Shown here: piece by piece, positions 28,905 to 39,017 of the stretch | Position numbering within the stretch: the first letter of the stretch is position 1 | Layout of the letters: each line of letters begins with the position of its first letter | NCBI GenBank assembly: GCA_965230345.1 | Contig: CBDDKR010000002.1 | Location: forward strand, 186,001 to 250,000 | Direction: 5' to 3' | Source: JADKBO01 sp965230345 | GTDB lineage: Bacteria > Bacteroidota > Bacteroidia > Chitinophagales > Saprospiraceae | Length of the DNA stretch: 64,000 bases | The notes under the pieces: model-generated | Told to the model about the DNA's origin: nothing | The model's database searches: none | What the model saw: the letters and a program-made list of their open reading frames with translations, nothing else | Made by a program: the position numbers and the translations under genes

Positions 28905-29143
28905 TTAAAAATGTTGACACAAATTTAGTCTATTTATTTAATTTCATCCGTTACTCAAGTTACTTGTTCTCTTATTATTCAAAGGACTAATTCATTTCAA
29001 AACCACAAAGAAAAACAATCTCATTTCTATAAAATAATTCGCAATCTTTCCTTGACACTTACTTCCTTTATTCTTTTTGCACCAAATAATATTAAAGCAA
29101 AAAGGACCATCTTTATGAGATGATCCCGTTCTTAATTCATTTT

Positions 29144-29554
29144 TTATTCCCCTCCTTTGCGCTTCATTTTCCTTCTTTTCTTAAATTTCTTGCGCCTTTC
29201 ATCTTTGATCTCATTATACTTGACTGACTGATCCTCATCCAAAACATCAAGTATTTTTGCATCCACTTCTTTCAATTTTGATAATCGTTCTGCTCTTTTT
29301 TGCTCTTTCATACTCATTCTATCATTTTCAGCATTAAGAAGAATTTGATAAATTTCACTTTTTTGACCTTCTGACAGCATCAAGCTTTCTGAAAGTTTAT
29401 CCGTTCTTAATTGTGCTCTTTCCTCTGGAGACTTTTTCTTTACCTGTTCTGAATATACTGCATCGTCCATTTGGGTGTCGTTCTGAGCCAACAATGCAAC
29501 GTTGCAAAATCCTATCATTAGGATTAAGGTATACACTACTTTTATACTTTTCAT
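29144..29554 (-). CDS. Spy/CpxP-like periplasmic protein
   Basis: This 136-residue protein has a signal peptide ending LLAQ/ND and a mainly helical mature part. It contains the LTxxQ-type segment LSEGQKSEIYQILLNAEN and a strongly basic tail (KKFKKRRKMKRKGGE). That is the layout of small Spy/CpxP-like or DUF4890-like periplasmic helical proteins in Bacteroidota. Assignment rests on pattern only. Confidence 0.55.
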   Translation of the reverse strand: MKSIKVVYTLILMIGFCNVALLAQNDTQMDDAVYSEQVKKKSPEERAQLRTDKLSESLMLSEGQKSEIYQILLNAENDRMSMKEQKRAERLSKLKEVDAKILDVLDEDQSVKYNEIKDERRKKFKKRRKMKRKGGE

Positions 29555-29654
29555 TCTTTTGAATTTTTAATTCCGATCTTCGGAAGTCTTAATAATATTG
29601 TTATCTCTTCTTAGATAAAGAAGAAAGAGAAAAGTTTAATTTCAAAAGAAAAAA

Positions 29655-32390
29655 TTACTGCCCCACCTGAACCTCAACGTCCTCTCCTACAATATTTACT
29701 GGTGTTGTCGAGTGTATCTCCCAATTCGCAATATGGACATCCGTCGTGATTACGGGATAATTTGCAATTCCTATTGGAATAATGACATTTGAATTCTTAC
29801 TTGGTGTACCGCATGGTGTCCAGTTGTTGGGTTCATACCAATCCCCATTTATGCTTCCATTCCAAACCATTGACAATGTGCTATTCCGATCACATAGATT
29901 GCCAAAATCATGTCCATACTCCACCGCTAGGCCTCCCATCTCTATCGCTCCCATATCTGGTAGTCCATCAATTACATATCTCGATGTCATATTCTCTATT
30001 GTCGTTCCACTATCTTTCTGCCCTCCACTCATCTGTGGACTTAAGTCATAGTCAGTATACAATACTTCCTGATCATACGACGTCGGTATACTTATCAGCA
30101 TGAAATCTGATAAACTTAAAGTTGCACCATTCGACTCTACATTTGTGTTGCTCTGTAGGTCCATCAAATCATCGTACTTCGTATTGTCCCACTTGAACCA
30201 TGGTTCCGATGCATTGCCACCTCTGCTAGAATAATACCCATTGTAATTCCAATCGATGTTCGCTGTTGTTATCAACGCGTATTCCTCAAAGGTATATCGA
30301 CCAGATACCACTACGTTATTCTTAAAACTTACATGGCGCCACCCACTTGGTGAACTCATCCCATTCTCAGAATTCACTACTGTATTATTGCTTATATGTA
30401 ATCCGTATGGGCTCCGATTCATCTTAAATGCAGAACCTTCCATATTCACTATTTCATTTCTAAACACATACAGAGGTCCGCCATATACTGGAGCCATACT
30501 TACTCCTACTCGGGCATTATAACACCTATTTTCATATACCCTTGTATTACTCACCATACCATCCACTTCGATCGCATCGTCTACCACTCTATTGATCCAA
30601 TTATTATGGATATCCAAGCAGTATGACGTTTTGTACGGAGATCCATCGGTACTGATCCCATCTCCAAAGTCCGTTATCGTATTGTAGCTTATCGTATTGT
30701 AATTACCACGAATATCGACGCCACGCTCACTTGGAATATTTCCGTTCGTCTGTGGCCATGTCGTTCGACCTTCTATCTTATTATTTGTGATGATCTGATG
30801 ATGTTCCCATCCATTTTCACGTCGATTTACATACCCATAATCAACATCTTCAATCTTATTATTCCTGATCAATACGTGTTGTGTATTTTGAGCATCTATG
30901 CCCCATCGACCATTTTGCACCACAAAACCATCTACAATCACATGACTTATCGAATCATCATATACGCCCAACGTTATAATTCCTCCACTCGTATTTCCTC
31001 CTTCAATCACTGCTCCATGCAAACTCCCAGATCTTATCGTAATGGGCATTTCCTTAGTACCACTTGTCGTAAGCGTAAATGGTGCATAGATCCCATCAGA
31101 ACATATCAATATATCTCCTGGTCCAGCGTGATTTACTCCTTCTTGCAAACCAAGGTAGGGATCATTTATTGTTCCACCGCCGCCACCATTGCCCGGCTCT
31201 ACATACAATACCTGACCAGTTGGACATATCTCTGGGTATTTCAATGTATTCACCGTTGTGTCTATTACCATTCCTCCTCCTTCAGCATCAGAAATTTCTA
31301 TGCGCACATCGTATTGTGTATTCGGACTCAAAAACATTAGACTTCCACCATAGTATTCTTCTCCCAAGACTTCCCCATCTACTAAGGCTGATCCATTCGT
31401 ACGTACTATTGGTGCTCCCAATTGATAAGTACTATCTCCTTTGCGTTTATACTTATAGACGCATGTGCTATTTTGATTTGAATCCATGCTTATTGAGCTA
31501 TGTATCCCTATGTGCCGCATACTCGGATAGATCGATATTCCGCCTACTTGGATAGCATCATTTGGGTCTGACAATAGAATTACCGTATCCATATACACAA
31601 ACCCCGAATCACTTATCACCACAAATTCATAAGTTCCTAAATCTGTAGAATTGTATAGAACCTTCAATACATCTCTACTCCATATCGTATCTCCATTGGG
31701 GCTATACCACCGATACTCAAAGCCTCCCATACACTGCGAACTATCCATCGCAACATCTATACGTAACGTATCTCCGGATAAACCTCCGACGATGGTATCT
31801 ACCAATAACCCCATGGGGTTATTGGATATGGCATTACCGTTGTACAATTGCAATAATCCTCCCATAGTAAAACCATTTGTAAAATCCGCCCCAGCCATAT
31901 TGGGATCTGATGAATCGGGATCCACATCGTTCTCCCAAAGCCTAACTTCATCCAAGTTACGATGTGAAGGTGTTTGAATATCAAGACTAAATAGATGAAC
32001 TGTATCTCCAGTATTCAAGGTATCATAACTTCCAATAGGCGAAATCGTTGGTGAAATTGCGACAAATGTACTCGACGAGTTAAACTCAATATCGTTGGCA
32101 ATAATCCAATTGATTGGCGTTACTCCATTTCCAGTCTGATTATTAAGTTTAGGGTTAAATGATTCAGCAATACTCACTACTGAAGACGTAGGTACTACGA
32201 TCGACAACTGAGCATTGAATTGTATTCTTTCAATATAGGACTCTGCACTCCCTTCATTTATGATTAAATTCACATCCAATTGACACGTTTCAGGATTATA
32301 TCCAAGGTGGTAATCTACTGACTGTATTTGTGCTATAGTTATTCCAGAATAAAAGAGGGTAAGAAAACTTAGGAAATGCTTTATATTCAC
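29655..32390 (-). CDS. Secreted right-handed beta-helix protein without a T9SS domain
   Basis: This 911-residue protein starts at a GTG with a signal peptide ending ITIA/QIQS. It has an N-terminal cohesin-like region, a fibronectin III-like segment, then a right-handed parallel beta-helix (about 395-720, starting LYVEPGNGGGGGTINDPYLG) typical of pectate-lyase-like proteins. The C-terminus has a WNGSINGDWYEPNNW domain and stops at EVQVGQ with no recognisable T9SS CTD, although these domains usually precede one. It could be a truncated gene. The opposite strand has several long open frames (up to 180 codons), reflecting unusual base use; they do not look like real proteins. Confidence 0.78.
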   Translation of the reverse strand: MNIKHFLSFLTLFYSGITIAQIQSVDYHLGYNPETCQLDVNLIINEGSAESYIERIQFNAQLSIVVPTSSVVSIAESFNPKLNNQTGNGVTPINWIIANDIEFNSSSTFVAISPTISPIGSYDTLNTGDTVHLFSLDIQTPSHRNLDEVRLWENDVDPDSSDPNMAGADFTNGFTMGGLLQLYNGNAISNNPMGLLVDTIVGGLSGDTLRIDVAMDSSQCMGGFEYRWYSPNGDTIWSRDVLKVLYNSTDLGTYEFVVISDSGFVYMDTVILLSDPNDAIQVGGISIYPSMRHIGIHSSISMDSNQNSTCVYKYKRKGDSTYQLGAPIVRTNGSALVDGEVLGEEYYGGSLMFLSPNTQYDVRIEISDAEGGGMVIDTTVNTLKYPEICPTGQVLYVEPGNGGGGGTINDPYLGLQEGVNHAGPGDILICSDGIYAPFTLTTSGTKEMPITIRSGSLHGAVIEGGNTSGGIITLGVYDDSISHVIVDGFVVQNGRWGIDAQNTQHVLIRNNKIEDVDYGYVNRRENGWEHHQIITNNKIEGRTTWPQTNGNIPSERGVDIRGNYNTISYNTITDFGDGISTDGSPYKTSYCLDIHNNWINRVVDDAIEVDGMVSNTRVYENRCYNARVGVSMAPVYGGPLYVFRNEIVNMEGSAFKMNRSPYGLHISNNTVVNSENGMSSPSGWRHVSFKNNVVVSGRYTFEEYALITTANIDWNYNGYYSSRGGNASEPWFKWDNTKYDDLMDLQSNTNVESNGATLSLSDFMLISIPTSYDQEVLYTDYDLSPQMSGGQKDSGTTIENMTSRYVIDGLPDMGAIEMGGLAVEYGHDFGNLCDRNSTLSMVWNGSINGDWYEPNNWTPCGTPSKNSNVIIPIGIANYPVITTDVHIANWEIHSTTPVNIVGEDVEVQVGQ

Positions 32391-32726
32391 TGAATTAGTT
32401 TTTATCGATTTATTGTACTAAACCTGAATATAAAACGGCTCTAAAAGGAGAGAACAACTTAACTATTGTTTACATTCAGGCTATTTTATTTCATCAGACA
32501 CCCAATTAGCGCATCATATTGCAAAAATACATAATATATATGAAATTTTCAATCTGAAACTTTGCAGTTTAAGTAGTATTCTAATTTAATCACATCTATA
32601 TATCAAATATATACAGAATACCGATATGTACCTTTCTAAAGATCAAAGTCAAATACATATCATTCCTTTGATATATGGATTAGTTATTATAATTTTACTC
32701 TTTCATTGTTTAAAAATAAAATTTTC
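32391..32726. other. AT-rich intergenic region between the beta-helix and DUF4168-like genes
   Basis: 336 bp with no convincing gene. It holds a candidate minus-strand promoter (separate entry) and AT-rich tracts. No long repeat or RNA gene was seen. Confidence 0.5.
32522..32553 (-). promoter_or_regulatory. Candidate promoter for the beta-helix gene
   Basis: On the minus strand, TATTTTTG (32522-32529) is preceded by ATTG with a spacer of 20, near the TTTG-TAnnTTTG consensus. The distance to the GTG start is about 130 bp. Confidence 0.35.
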
Positions 32727-33188
32727 ATGAAAAGAGCTATACTCTTCATTGCATTTATACTTGGATTATCACCATTGATGCTTAATGCTCAGAATGCCCC
32801 TACATTTTCCGATCAAGAAATGGCTTCATTTGCACAAGTATATCTATCCTCTAAGCCTAAAAATATCGGTAAGCGAAATAGTGGAATAATAACTTTATTG
32901 AATCAGCACAATGTGAGTCATAAAAGATATAAAGAGATCATAGCTACAGGGGTAAACTCTGAAAACATTACTCTAACCGAAAAGGAAGAGCTTCTCATGG
33001 AAGACATAAAAAAGCAGAATGCCAAATTGCAAGCTGAAAAAATAGCTCAAGTTAAGGCCAATTGTACCAAGCTTAATTTGGATTATAAGAAGTACGAAGA
33101 CATGTTGTTTCACTATAAAAAAGACATTGATTTCCAGAGAAATTTAATGCCTTTCCTTGAAGAAGCTATTCGGAAGCAAGGCAAGTAA
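32727..33188 (+). CDS. DUF4168-like exported protein
   Basis: 153 residues with a signal peptide ending LNAQ/NAPTFSD. The mature part starts FSDQEMASFAQVYLSSKPKN and ends YKKYEDMLFHYKKDIDFQRNLM, which resembles DUF4168 (a small helical exported family), but the match is by eye. ATG 32727 begins the signal; the TTG at 32706 is less likely. The esterase gene starts 23 bp after it. Confidence 0.55.
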   Translation: MKRAILFIAFILGLSPLMLNAQNAPTFSDQEMASFAQVYLSSKPKNIGKRNSGIITLLNQHNVSHKRYKEIIATGVNSENITLTEKEELLMEDIKKQNAKLQAEKIAQVKANCTKLNLDYKKYEDMLFHYKKDIDFQRNLMPFLEEAIRKQGK

Positions 33189-33211
33189 AACTTTATCCCA
33201 CAACCAATGAA

Positions 33212-34885
33212 ATGAAAAAGTTTATTCTTGCAATCGTATTTCCATTGTGTCTTTATGCACAGCCCCCTGAAAACAGGTATGTTGCGCCTATATTTTCCAA
33301 TGTAATTGAGACCAATAATATAGTCTTTAGTCAAGATGTGCCACAACCCAATCCTGGGGGAGGGTTTTATGAATTCATCACAGGGTATCCGCTTAATGTA
33401 TCCGAGTATAACACAACAGATATCGATCTCCTTATGGATGTATTCGAACCATCTGGTGATACATTATCTGCAAGACCTTTAATCATTATTTGTTTTGGAG
33501 GAGGTTTCCTATCAGGAAGCAGAAATCATTGGAGTATAAGACTGCTGTGTCAGGAGTTGGCCAAAAGAGGATTTGTTACTGCTGCTATTGACTATAGACT
33601 AGGCATGAATATATTCGATGCTGACCTTAGTACACGTGCAGTCTATCGAGGTCTTCAAGATGGTCGATCAGCTGTAAGATATTTCAGGGCCGATGCCAAT
33701 GGTACAAACACCTACAGGATAGACCCCAATCAAATTTACATTGGGGGACATAGCTCTGGAGGCTTCATTGCGCTTCACAATGCCTATCTTGACAAAGAGT
33801 CAGAACGACCAGCATCAACATACAATTGGATTCAAGATGGAATGATTATTCCTGATCTGCAATGCTTGGATTGTGTAGGAAATAATACTTCCCAAGATGG
33901 CCATGCTGATGCAATTTTCAACCTTGCAGGAGCCATTGGATTTACAAGTTTTATTGAAAATGCCAACGATCCCAAAGCGGTTCTATTTCACAGTACTGAT
34001 GACTCTACTGTACCCTACGACTCAGGCACACCATTTAGCAGTCTACTTTGGTTGGTCGTAGGAGCAGATTTACCAACAGTATATGGTAGTTTACCCATTT
34101 CCAACCAAGTTAATAATGTTGGAATACCTTATGAGTTCCATTCTTATACCGATCGAGAACACGGCGTTCATGAAGATGGAAGTTCCGCATTATACGACGA
34201 TATTGTTCCGAGTATATCAGATTGGTTTTTTGAGGAAATGCTCAAACCTAACTATCAAAAAATTCTGGGTGATTCTCTAGTCTGTGATTCAGAATTGACA
34301 CAAACCTACTTCCTACCTCCAGGAAATGGACACTATTTTGATTGGCAGGTAAATGGGGGAACGGTTCAAACTTCTTCTACATCGAGTGATACTATTGTAA
34401 TAACTTGGGATAGTAATGCAAGTACACATAGTCTAAAAGTAACGCCCTACTCCATTCTTGACGCTAGAGGAGACACCTTAGAATTGAACATCAATATTGG
34501 TCAAAACGAAACGAACTCATACACATTCCATAACGATATATGGGAAGATGTAAATAACTGGAGCTTGGTAAAACTGCCTTCATTCTGCACAGATGTAATA
34601 ATCAGTCAAAACACACCGGATACCGTATATATGAACTCTAGTGCAACCATCAATTCTTTGCTTATCGATACAAGCCAAACATTGGAATTTATGCCAGAAG
34701 CAAATTTACAAGTGTACCAAAAGCAAAGCTTAATGCAAAGGGTTGCTTTACGCCATTATGGATCTATTTTAAATCAAGGAACCTTAAGAATAATGCATAA
34801 AATTAATGGATTCGAATTCGAAGGGAGCAACTCAACTATTCTCAACCTTAGCACTGGAAATGTTATTTTTGGCAAGGAGTATTAG
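33212..34885 (+). CDS. Secreted alpha/beta hydrolase (carboxylesterase-type) with C-terminal Ig/PKD- and NW-type domains
   Basis: This 557-residue protein has a signal peptide (ending YAQ/PP) and an alpha/beta-hydrolase domain with the oxyanion motif IICFGGGFLSGS and the nucleophile elbow GGHSSGGF, followed by a region with FHSTDDSTVPYDSG, compatible with the acid. After about residue 350 come a PKD-like segment and a WEDVNNW domain similar to that in the beta-helix protein. There is no T9SS CTD at the end. It probably hydrolyses esters outside the cell; no lipase-specific evidence is seen. Confidence 0.78.
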   Translation: MKKFILAIVFPLCLYAQPPENRYVAPIFSNVIETNNIVFSQDVPQPNPGGGFYEFITGYPLNVSEYNTTDIDLLMDVFEPSGDTLSARPLIIICFGGGFLSGSRNHWSIRLLCQELAKRGFVTAAIDYRLGMNIFDADLSTRAVYRGLQDGRSAVRYFRADANGTNTYRIDPNQIYIGGHSSGGFIALHNAYLDKESERPASTYNWIQDGMIIPDLQCLDCVGNNTSQDGHADAIFNLAGAIGFTSFIENANDPKAVLFHSTDDSTVPYDSGTPFSSLLWLVVGADLPTVYGSLPISNQVNNVGIPYEFHSYTDREHGVHEDGSSALYDDIVPSISDWFFEEMLKPNYQKILGDSLVCDSELTQTYFLPPGNGHYFDWQVNGGTVQTSSTSSDTIVITWDSNASTHSLKVTPYSILDARGDTLELNINIGQNETNSYTFHNDIWEDVNNWSLVKLPSFCTDVIISQNTPDTVYMNSSATINSLLIDTSQTLEFMPEANLQVYQKQSLMQRVALRHYGSILNQGTLRIMHKINGFEFEGSNSTILNLSTGNVIFGKEY

Positions 34886-34958
34886 TTAAAATTCGATTTA
34901 GGTATAACCTTAGAACTCTGTTAAGAATTAGTGCTGTAATTCTCGATAATCTAAGAGG

Positions 34959-35783
34959 CTAGTTCTTCTTTTCACTCTTATTAAATAACTTTTCGAATGC
35001 ATCATAAACAGCTAAGTGAAGAGCATCTCCATGATTTTGATTCTCGAAATAATTAAAAAACAACCTTATTTCACCTTTCTTTTCAAGAGATAATTTATAG
35101 AATAAAGACTGGGCAAGTCTTTCCATGGTTAACCCTTCTTTTCCTACTCCAATATATACCGATTTCCCTTCTAGAGATTGCTCCAATTTTTGAAGCAAAA
35201 GTTTCTCATTATCCCACCACAGACTAGGGCTAACAATAATATAATTTTCAAACAACTCGGGTCGCTTAAATAGGATTTCGGTTGCAAGTAATCCTCCTAG
35301 TGATTGACCAATTAAAGTTTTGTTTTCCGTTGTCCTGTATCTTTCAGTAATTAGAGATTGCAACTCCTGATCTAAGAATTCAATAAATTGTTCAGATTGG
35401 CCAGAGGTCGGAAACTCTTTCTTATCAATATCCATAGTTGAAGGATAGGTAAAATCTCTTTTTCTATCCACATTTCCAATACCTACTACGATAGACTCTT
35501 CTATTATATTAATCCAAGAAAATGAGCAAAACTGAACTAGTCCGCTAATATGAATAAAGTCTTCATCTTTCGAACCATCAAGTAAGTATATCACAGGGTA
35601 TTTTCTCAATGAATCATGGTTATAACTAGTCGGCAAATACACATTAATCCTTCTAGTTTCAGATAAAACATCTGATTCAAATTCGATGGTTTCCCCAATC
35701 GTAAAATCTTGCCGATTTATGATTTGCGCATTTACAAAATGAACAAGAGTAATACAACACACTATGATCAAGAATCTATGCAT
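34959..35783 (-). CDS. Secreted esterase (esterase D / BesA-like)
   Basis: This 274-residue protein has a signal peptide (ending VNA/Q) and an alpha/beta-hydrolase fold of the esterase PF00756 type: RINVYLPTSYNHDS, LLDGSKDEDFIH and the nucleophile motif GQSLGGLL. The family includes siderophore esterases and S-formylglutathione hydrolases. Which substrate applies here is not clear. Confidence 0.82.
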   Translation of the reverse strand: MHRFLIIVCCITLVHFVNAQIINRQDFTIGETIEFESDVLSETRRINVYLPTSYNHDSLRKYPVIYLLDGSKDEDFIHISGLVQFCSFSWINIIEESIVVGIGNVDRKRDFTYPSTMDIDKKEFPTSGQSEQFIEFLDQELQSLITERYRTTENKTLIGQSLGGLLATEILFKRPELFENYIIVSPSLWWDNEKLLLQKLEQSLEGKSVYIGVGKEGLTMERLAQSLFYKLSLEKKGEIRLFFNYFENQNHGDALHLAVYDAFEKLFNKSEKKN

Positions 35784-35843
35784 GTCCTAAATTTAAAAGA
35801 GTTATTGAATTATTAGCGAGTAGACCACATATCCCTAAATAGC

Positions 35844-36902
35844 TCATCTCGTACCTTCAGATTTCAATATATTGAAATCCACATCATTGGTGTATTGGAA
35901 ATTGATGAGGTAATGAATTGCGCTCTTGACATCGAATCCTTCATAAATCACCTTATATAAAGTCCTAGTAATCGGCAATTTAATTTTTTCATTGGCAGCC
36001 AATGTTGCAATAATTTTTAAAGTACGAACACCCTCCACTACTTCATCCGAAGACCCCAATATCTGTTCCAATGTCTCTCCAGAAGCAAACCTTTTACCAA
36101 ACGAAAAATTTCGACTTTTATCACTTGTAGCAGTCGCAATCATATCACCAATACCAGCTGTTCCTAAAAATGCCTGACCACTCATTCCAAGAGATACACC
36201 GAACTCCATCATTTCATTCAATCCTCTTGTTATAAGCAAAGCCTCCATATTTTTGCCATAACCGATACCATGGATAATCCCTGAAGCCAAGGCAACAATA
36301 TTCTTATAAGCTCCAGCCAACTCTGCTCCTTTAATATCATGAGAACCAAAAACAGTAAATAAACTACTACTTAAACATTCTTGCCCAAGTTTGATCACCT
36401 CGTCATACTCAGATGCAATCACTGTAGCAGCTGGCATACCTGCTAAGATTTCCTTCGCTAAATTAGGACCAGATACACAACCAACTCTTACAGCTGATGT
36501 CTCCTGAAGAATAACCTCTGTCATCGTATTTACATCCTTCCTAGAAAAATTGAGCGACTGAAAATCTTCTTCCGATATATTAGATATATCCAAGCCCTTT
36601 GTACAGTGGATAATGATATGATAAGGGTGAATATAAGGCGAAATAGAATGCATCACCTGCCTAAATGAGCTAGACGGAATAACTGGAAAAATCAACTGGC
36701 AATTTTTACAAATCTTTTCAATATCAGTTGTTGCCTTGATGTTCTTATTTATGGTAATTCCCATATAATGGCGCTTCTTATTAATCGCCTCTAATACTTC
36801 TTTTCTTCGTGTATAAAGAAGCACCTCTCTATTCTCTGAGAGCAATTTACTTATGGTTATACCAAAAGATCCAGAACCAATTACACCAACAGGTGAATTC
36901 AT
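35844..36902 (-). CDS. gpsA: NAD(P)H-dependent glycerol-3-phosphate dehydrogenase
   Basis: A 352-residue enzyme reducing dihydroxyacetone phosphate to sn-glycerol 3-phosphate for phospholipid synthesis. The Rossmann motif GVIGSGSFGITI is at 6-17, SGPNLAKEI at 144-152 and the catalytic Lys200 in GAYKNIVALASG. The length is normal. The gene lies 71 bp downstream of the yidC stop on the same strand, so they may share a transcript. Confidence 0.93.
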   Translation of the reverse strand: MNSPVGVIGSGSFGITISKLLSENREVLLYTRRKEVLEAINKKRHYMGITINKNIKATTDIEKICKNCQLIFPVIPSSSFRQVMHSISPYIHPYHIIIHCTKGLDISNISEEDFQSLNFSRKDVNTMTEVILQETSAVRVGCVSGPNLAKEILAGMPAATVIASEYDEVIKLGQECLSSSLFTVFGSHDIKGAELAGAYKNIVALASGIIHGIGYGKNMEALLITRGLNEMMEFGVSLGMSGQAFLGTAGIGDMIATATSDKSRNFSFGKRFASGETLEQILGSSDEVVEGVRTLKIIATLAANEKIKLPITRTLYKVIYEGFDVKSAIHYLINFQYTNDVDFNILKSEGTR

Positions 36903-36973
36903 ACATTAAATACTAATTAACAAAAGCTATTGCTACACTTATTAAGACCTAACCAGTTCTTTATTTTAAGTGT

Positions 36974-38797
36974 CTATTTCTTGTTTTTCTTGGCTTGCAT
37001 TTGTTGCTGTTGCTTCATCACCTCTTCAAATCTTGATTGGAATGAAGACTTCTTTTTGGGTTTGGTTTTTTGGACCAATAATTCTTTTCTGATCTTTTCA
37101 TCATCAAAAACGAAGTTTTTCGTAATGATGATTTGGATAATGTTTATCAAATTACTGAAGAACATGTATGCCGTCAATCCGGAAGCATAAGTATTAAAGA
37201 ACCCTAAAAACATCATTGGCATCAAGTACTGAACATACTTCATCGCTGGATTAGCACTCAAATCCATATGACGACTATTGTAATACGTGTAAATAATCGT
37301 AGTCACAGCCCAAAGAATAGTAAATAAACTCAGGTGTGCACCCATAAATGGGATTTCAAATGGAAGATTGAAAAATGAGTCGTATGAAGATAAATCGTTT
37401 GACCATAAAAAGCTCTCTTGCCTAAAATCAATGTTTGCTGGGAAAAACCGATACAATGCAATCCAAATAGGCATTTGCAAGACCATCGGTAAACAACCGG
37501 ATAGTGGACTGACACCATATTCTTGATAAACCTTCATGGTCTCCATTTGAACCTTTTGAGGTTCGTCCTTAAATTTCTCTTTTAGTCCAGCCAATTCAGG
37601 CTTCAACGCAGCCATCTTAGCTTGAGAGTAAAGCATTTTATACAACAAAGGATACAACAACATTTTAATGATAAATATCAATACGATAATTACCAATCCT
37701 TTACTTCCTATAAAATTCGAAAGAAAATTAAAAAATGGTCTAACCACCCATCGGTTAATTGATCCAAATATACTTGAACCATAAGGTATAATATTCTCTA
37801 ATCCAGCCTCAAATTCCTTAAGCTTTACAAAATCATTTGGACCAATATACATTTCCATTGCATAGTGATCTCCTCCTCCAAAATCTAAATCTAATCTGGA
37901 CTCTAATCTTTTTAGATCTTCTCCTTTATCCAAATCGATCATTTCAGCTTTTTGAACGCCTCCTGCGAAGGGCTTACTTCTTGCAACTATGGTGGCATTA
38001 AAAAATTGGTTACTGTGTGAAATCCAATCGATTCGCTCCCCCTCCATATCTTCTTCATCATCACCAGTACAACTGCAATAATCGGCTTCATCGTCATCCG
38101 ATTTTTTGTAGTACACAGAAGAATATCTTTGCTCAAAAAAGTCTCCTCTTTCCAACTTCGGTATGTAATCTGACCAAAGAATACGTGCAGGTTGATCAAG
38201 ACTTATATTCTCTAATTTGATGTCAAAATTCAACGTATAATCCTCTCCAAGAGTATAGATAAATTGTACCGCTTTTCCTTGAGGTGTTCTTGAAGTCATT
38301 TTCAGTACGTTGCCGCTTTGACTTGGCACAAAACTAAGTCGATTCGTCTCTATTATTTGACCGTCTTTAGTCTTTAATGTAGCGCCAAAAATATCTCTGG
38401 TGTCCGACATTAATTCAACCAGAGGCATCTCCTCTGCCATCAATTCTCGATCTGGATGATAGGAGTTTTTAAAACTCTTTAATACAGCACTTGTAATAAA
38501 ACCTCCTTTAGTCGAAAAATCAAGTTTTAAATGCTCGTTTTCTAAGCTGACTACTCTTTCCGTTTCTTCCTGGACCATTAAAGAGTCTGTCCCTGCAACA
38601 GTCGATGAATCTCTAGTGATCGGTTGATCACTTATAGACTCCATCTCTTGAGCTGCCACAGCTGCCTCTACTTGGGCTATAGAGTCCTGAATATGTTTCC
38701 TTTTTGCCAGTTCCTCTTTCGAAGGAGCATTGATCATGTTGAACACAATCAATGTGGCAAAAATTAAGATAAAACCAATAATATGATTTTTTTCCAT
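36974..38797 (-). CDS. yidC: Membrane protein insertase YidC
   Basis: This 607-residue protein has an N-terminal helix (4-22), a large periplasmic domain (about 80-350) and a C-terminal YidC/Oxa1 core with five helices, including GLVIIVLIFIIKMLLYPL and the loop YSQAKMAALKPELAGLKEKF. The C-terminus is basic and Gln-rich (KQQQQMQAKKNKK). It inserts proteins into the inner membrane with or without Sec. A TACCTTTG box (38822-38829) on the minus strand lies 25 bp before the start. The position near mnmE in the window differs from the classic rpmH-rnpA-yidC-mnmE cluster; mnmE is 12 kb away. Confidence 0.95.
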   Translation of the reverse strand: MEKNHIIGFILIFATLIVFNMINAPSKEELAKRKHIQDSIAQVEAAVAAQEMESISDQPITRDSSTVAGTDSLMVQEETERVVSLENEHLKLDFSTKGGFITSAVLKSFKNSYHPDRELMAEEMPLVELMSDTRDIFGATLKTKDGQIIETNRLSFVPSQSGNVLKMTSRTPQGKAVQFIYTLGEDYTLNFDIKLENISLDQPARILWSDYIPKLERGDFFEQRYSSVYYKKSDDDEADYCSCTGDDEEDMEGERIDWISHSNQFFNATIVARSKPFAGGVQKAEMIDLDKGEDLKRLESRLDLDFGGGDHYAMEMYIGPNDFVKLKEFEAGLENIIPYGSSIFGSINRWVVRPFFNFLSNFIGSKGLVIIVLIFIIKMLLYPLLYKMLYSQAKMAALKPELAGLKEKFKDEPQKVQMETMKVYQEYGVSPLSGCLPMVLQMPIWIALYRFFPANIDFRQESFLWSNDLSSYDSFFNLPFEIPFMGAHLSLFTILWAVTTIIYTYYNSRHMDLSANPAMKYVQYLMPMMFLGFFNTYASGLTAYMFFSNLINIIQIIITKNFVFDDEKIRKELLVQKTKPKKKSSFQSRFEEVMKQQQQMQAKKNKK

Positions 38798-38821
38798 TGT
38801 CTTTGATCAATAATTAGTGTG

Positions 38822-38829
38822 CAAAGGTA
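38822..38829 (-). promoter_or_regulatory. Bacteroidota -7 box before yidC
   Basis: TACCTTTG on the minus strand matches TAnnTTTG exactly. No clear -33 box was found. Confidence 0.4.
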
Positions 38830-39017
38830 ATTTATCTAGAGATAGTTGCGGCGATATAATCGTACATTTTAGACAAACGCTTTCAATCACAATATTAATT
38901 TCACAAAGCCTTAATAACAAAAACATACTATTTTAGCAATACAAGTAACTTAATAACAGCTTTTTACACGTTAAAAACATTTACTTGCTGTGCCAACTTT
39001 TGACCCTATTTTTCTAT

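Noticed and set aside
30798..31555. Open frames of 180 and 158 codons on the plus strand inside the beta-helix gene
   Set aside because: They lie opposite a gene with clear signal peptide and beta-helix pattern, and their products are Tyr/Ile/Ser/His rich without recognisable domains.
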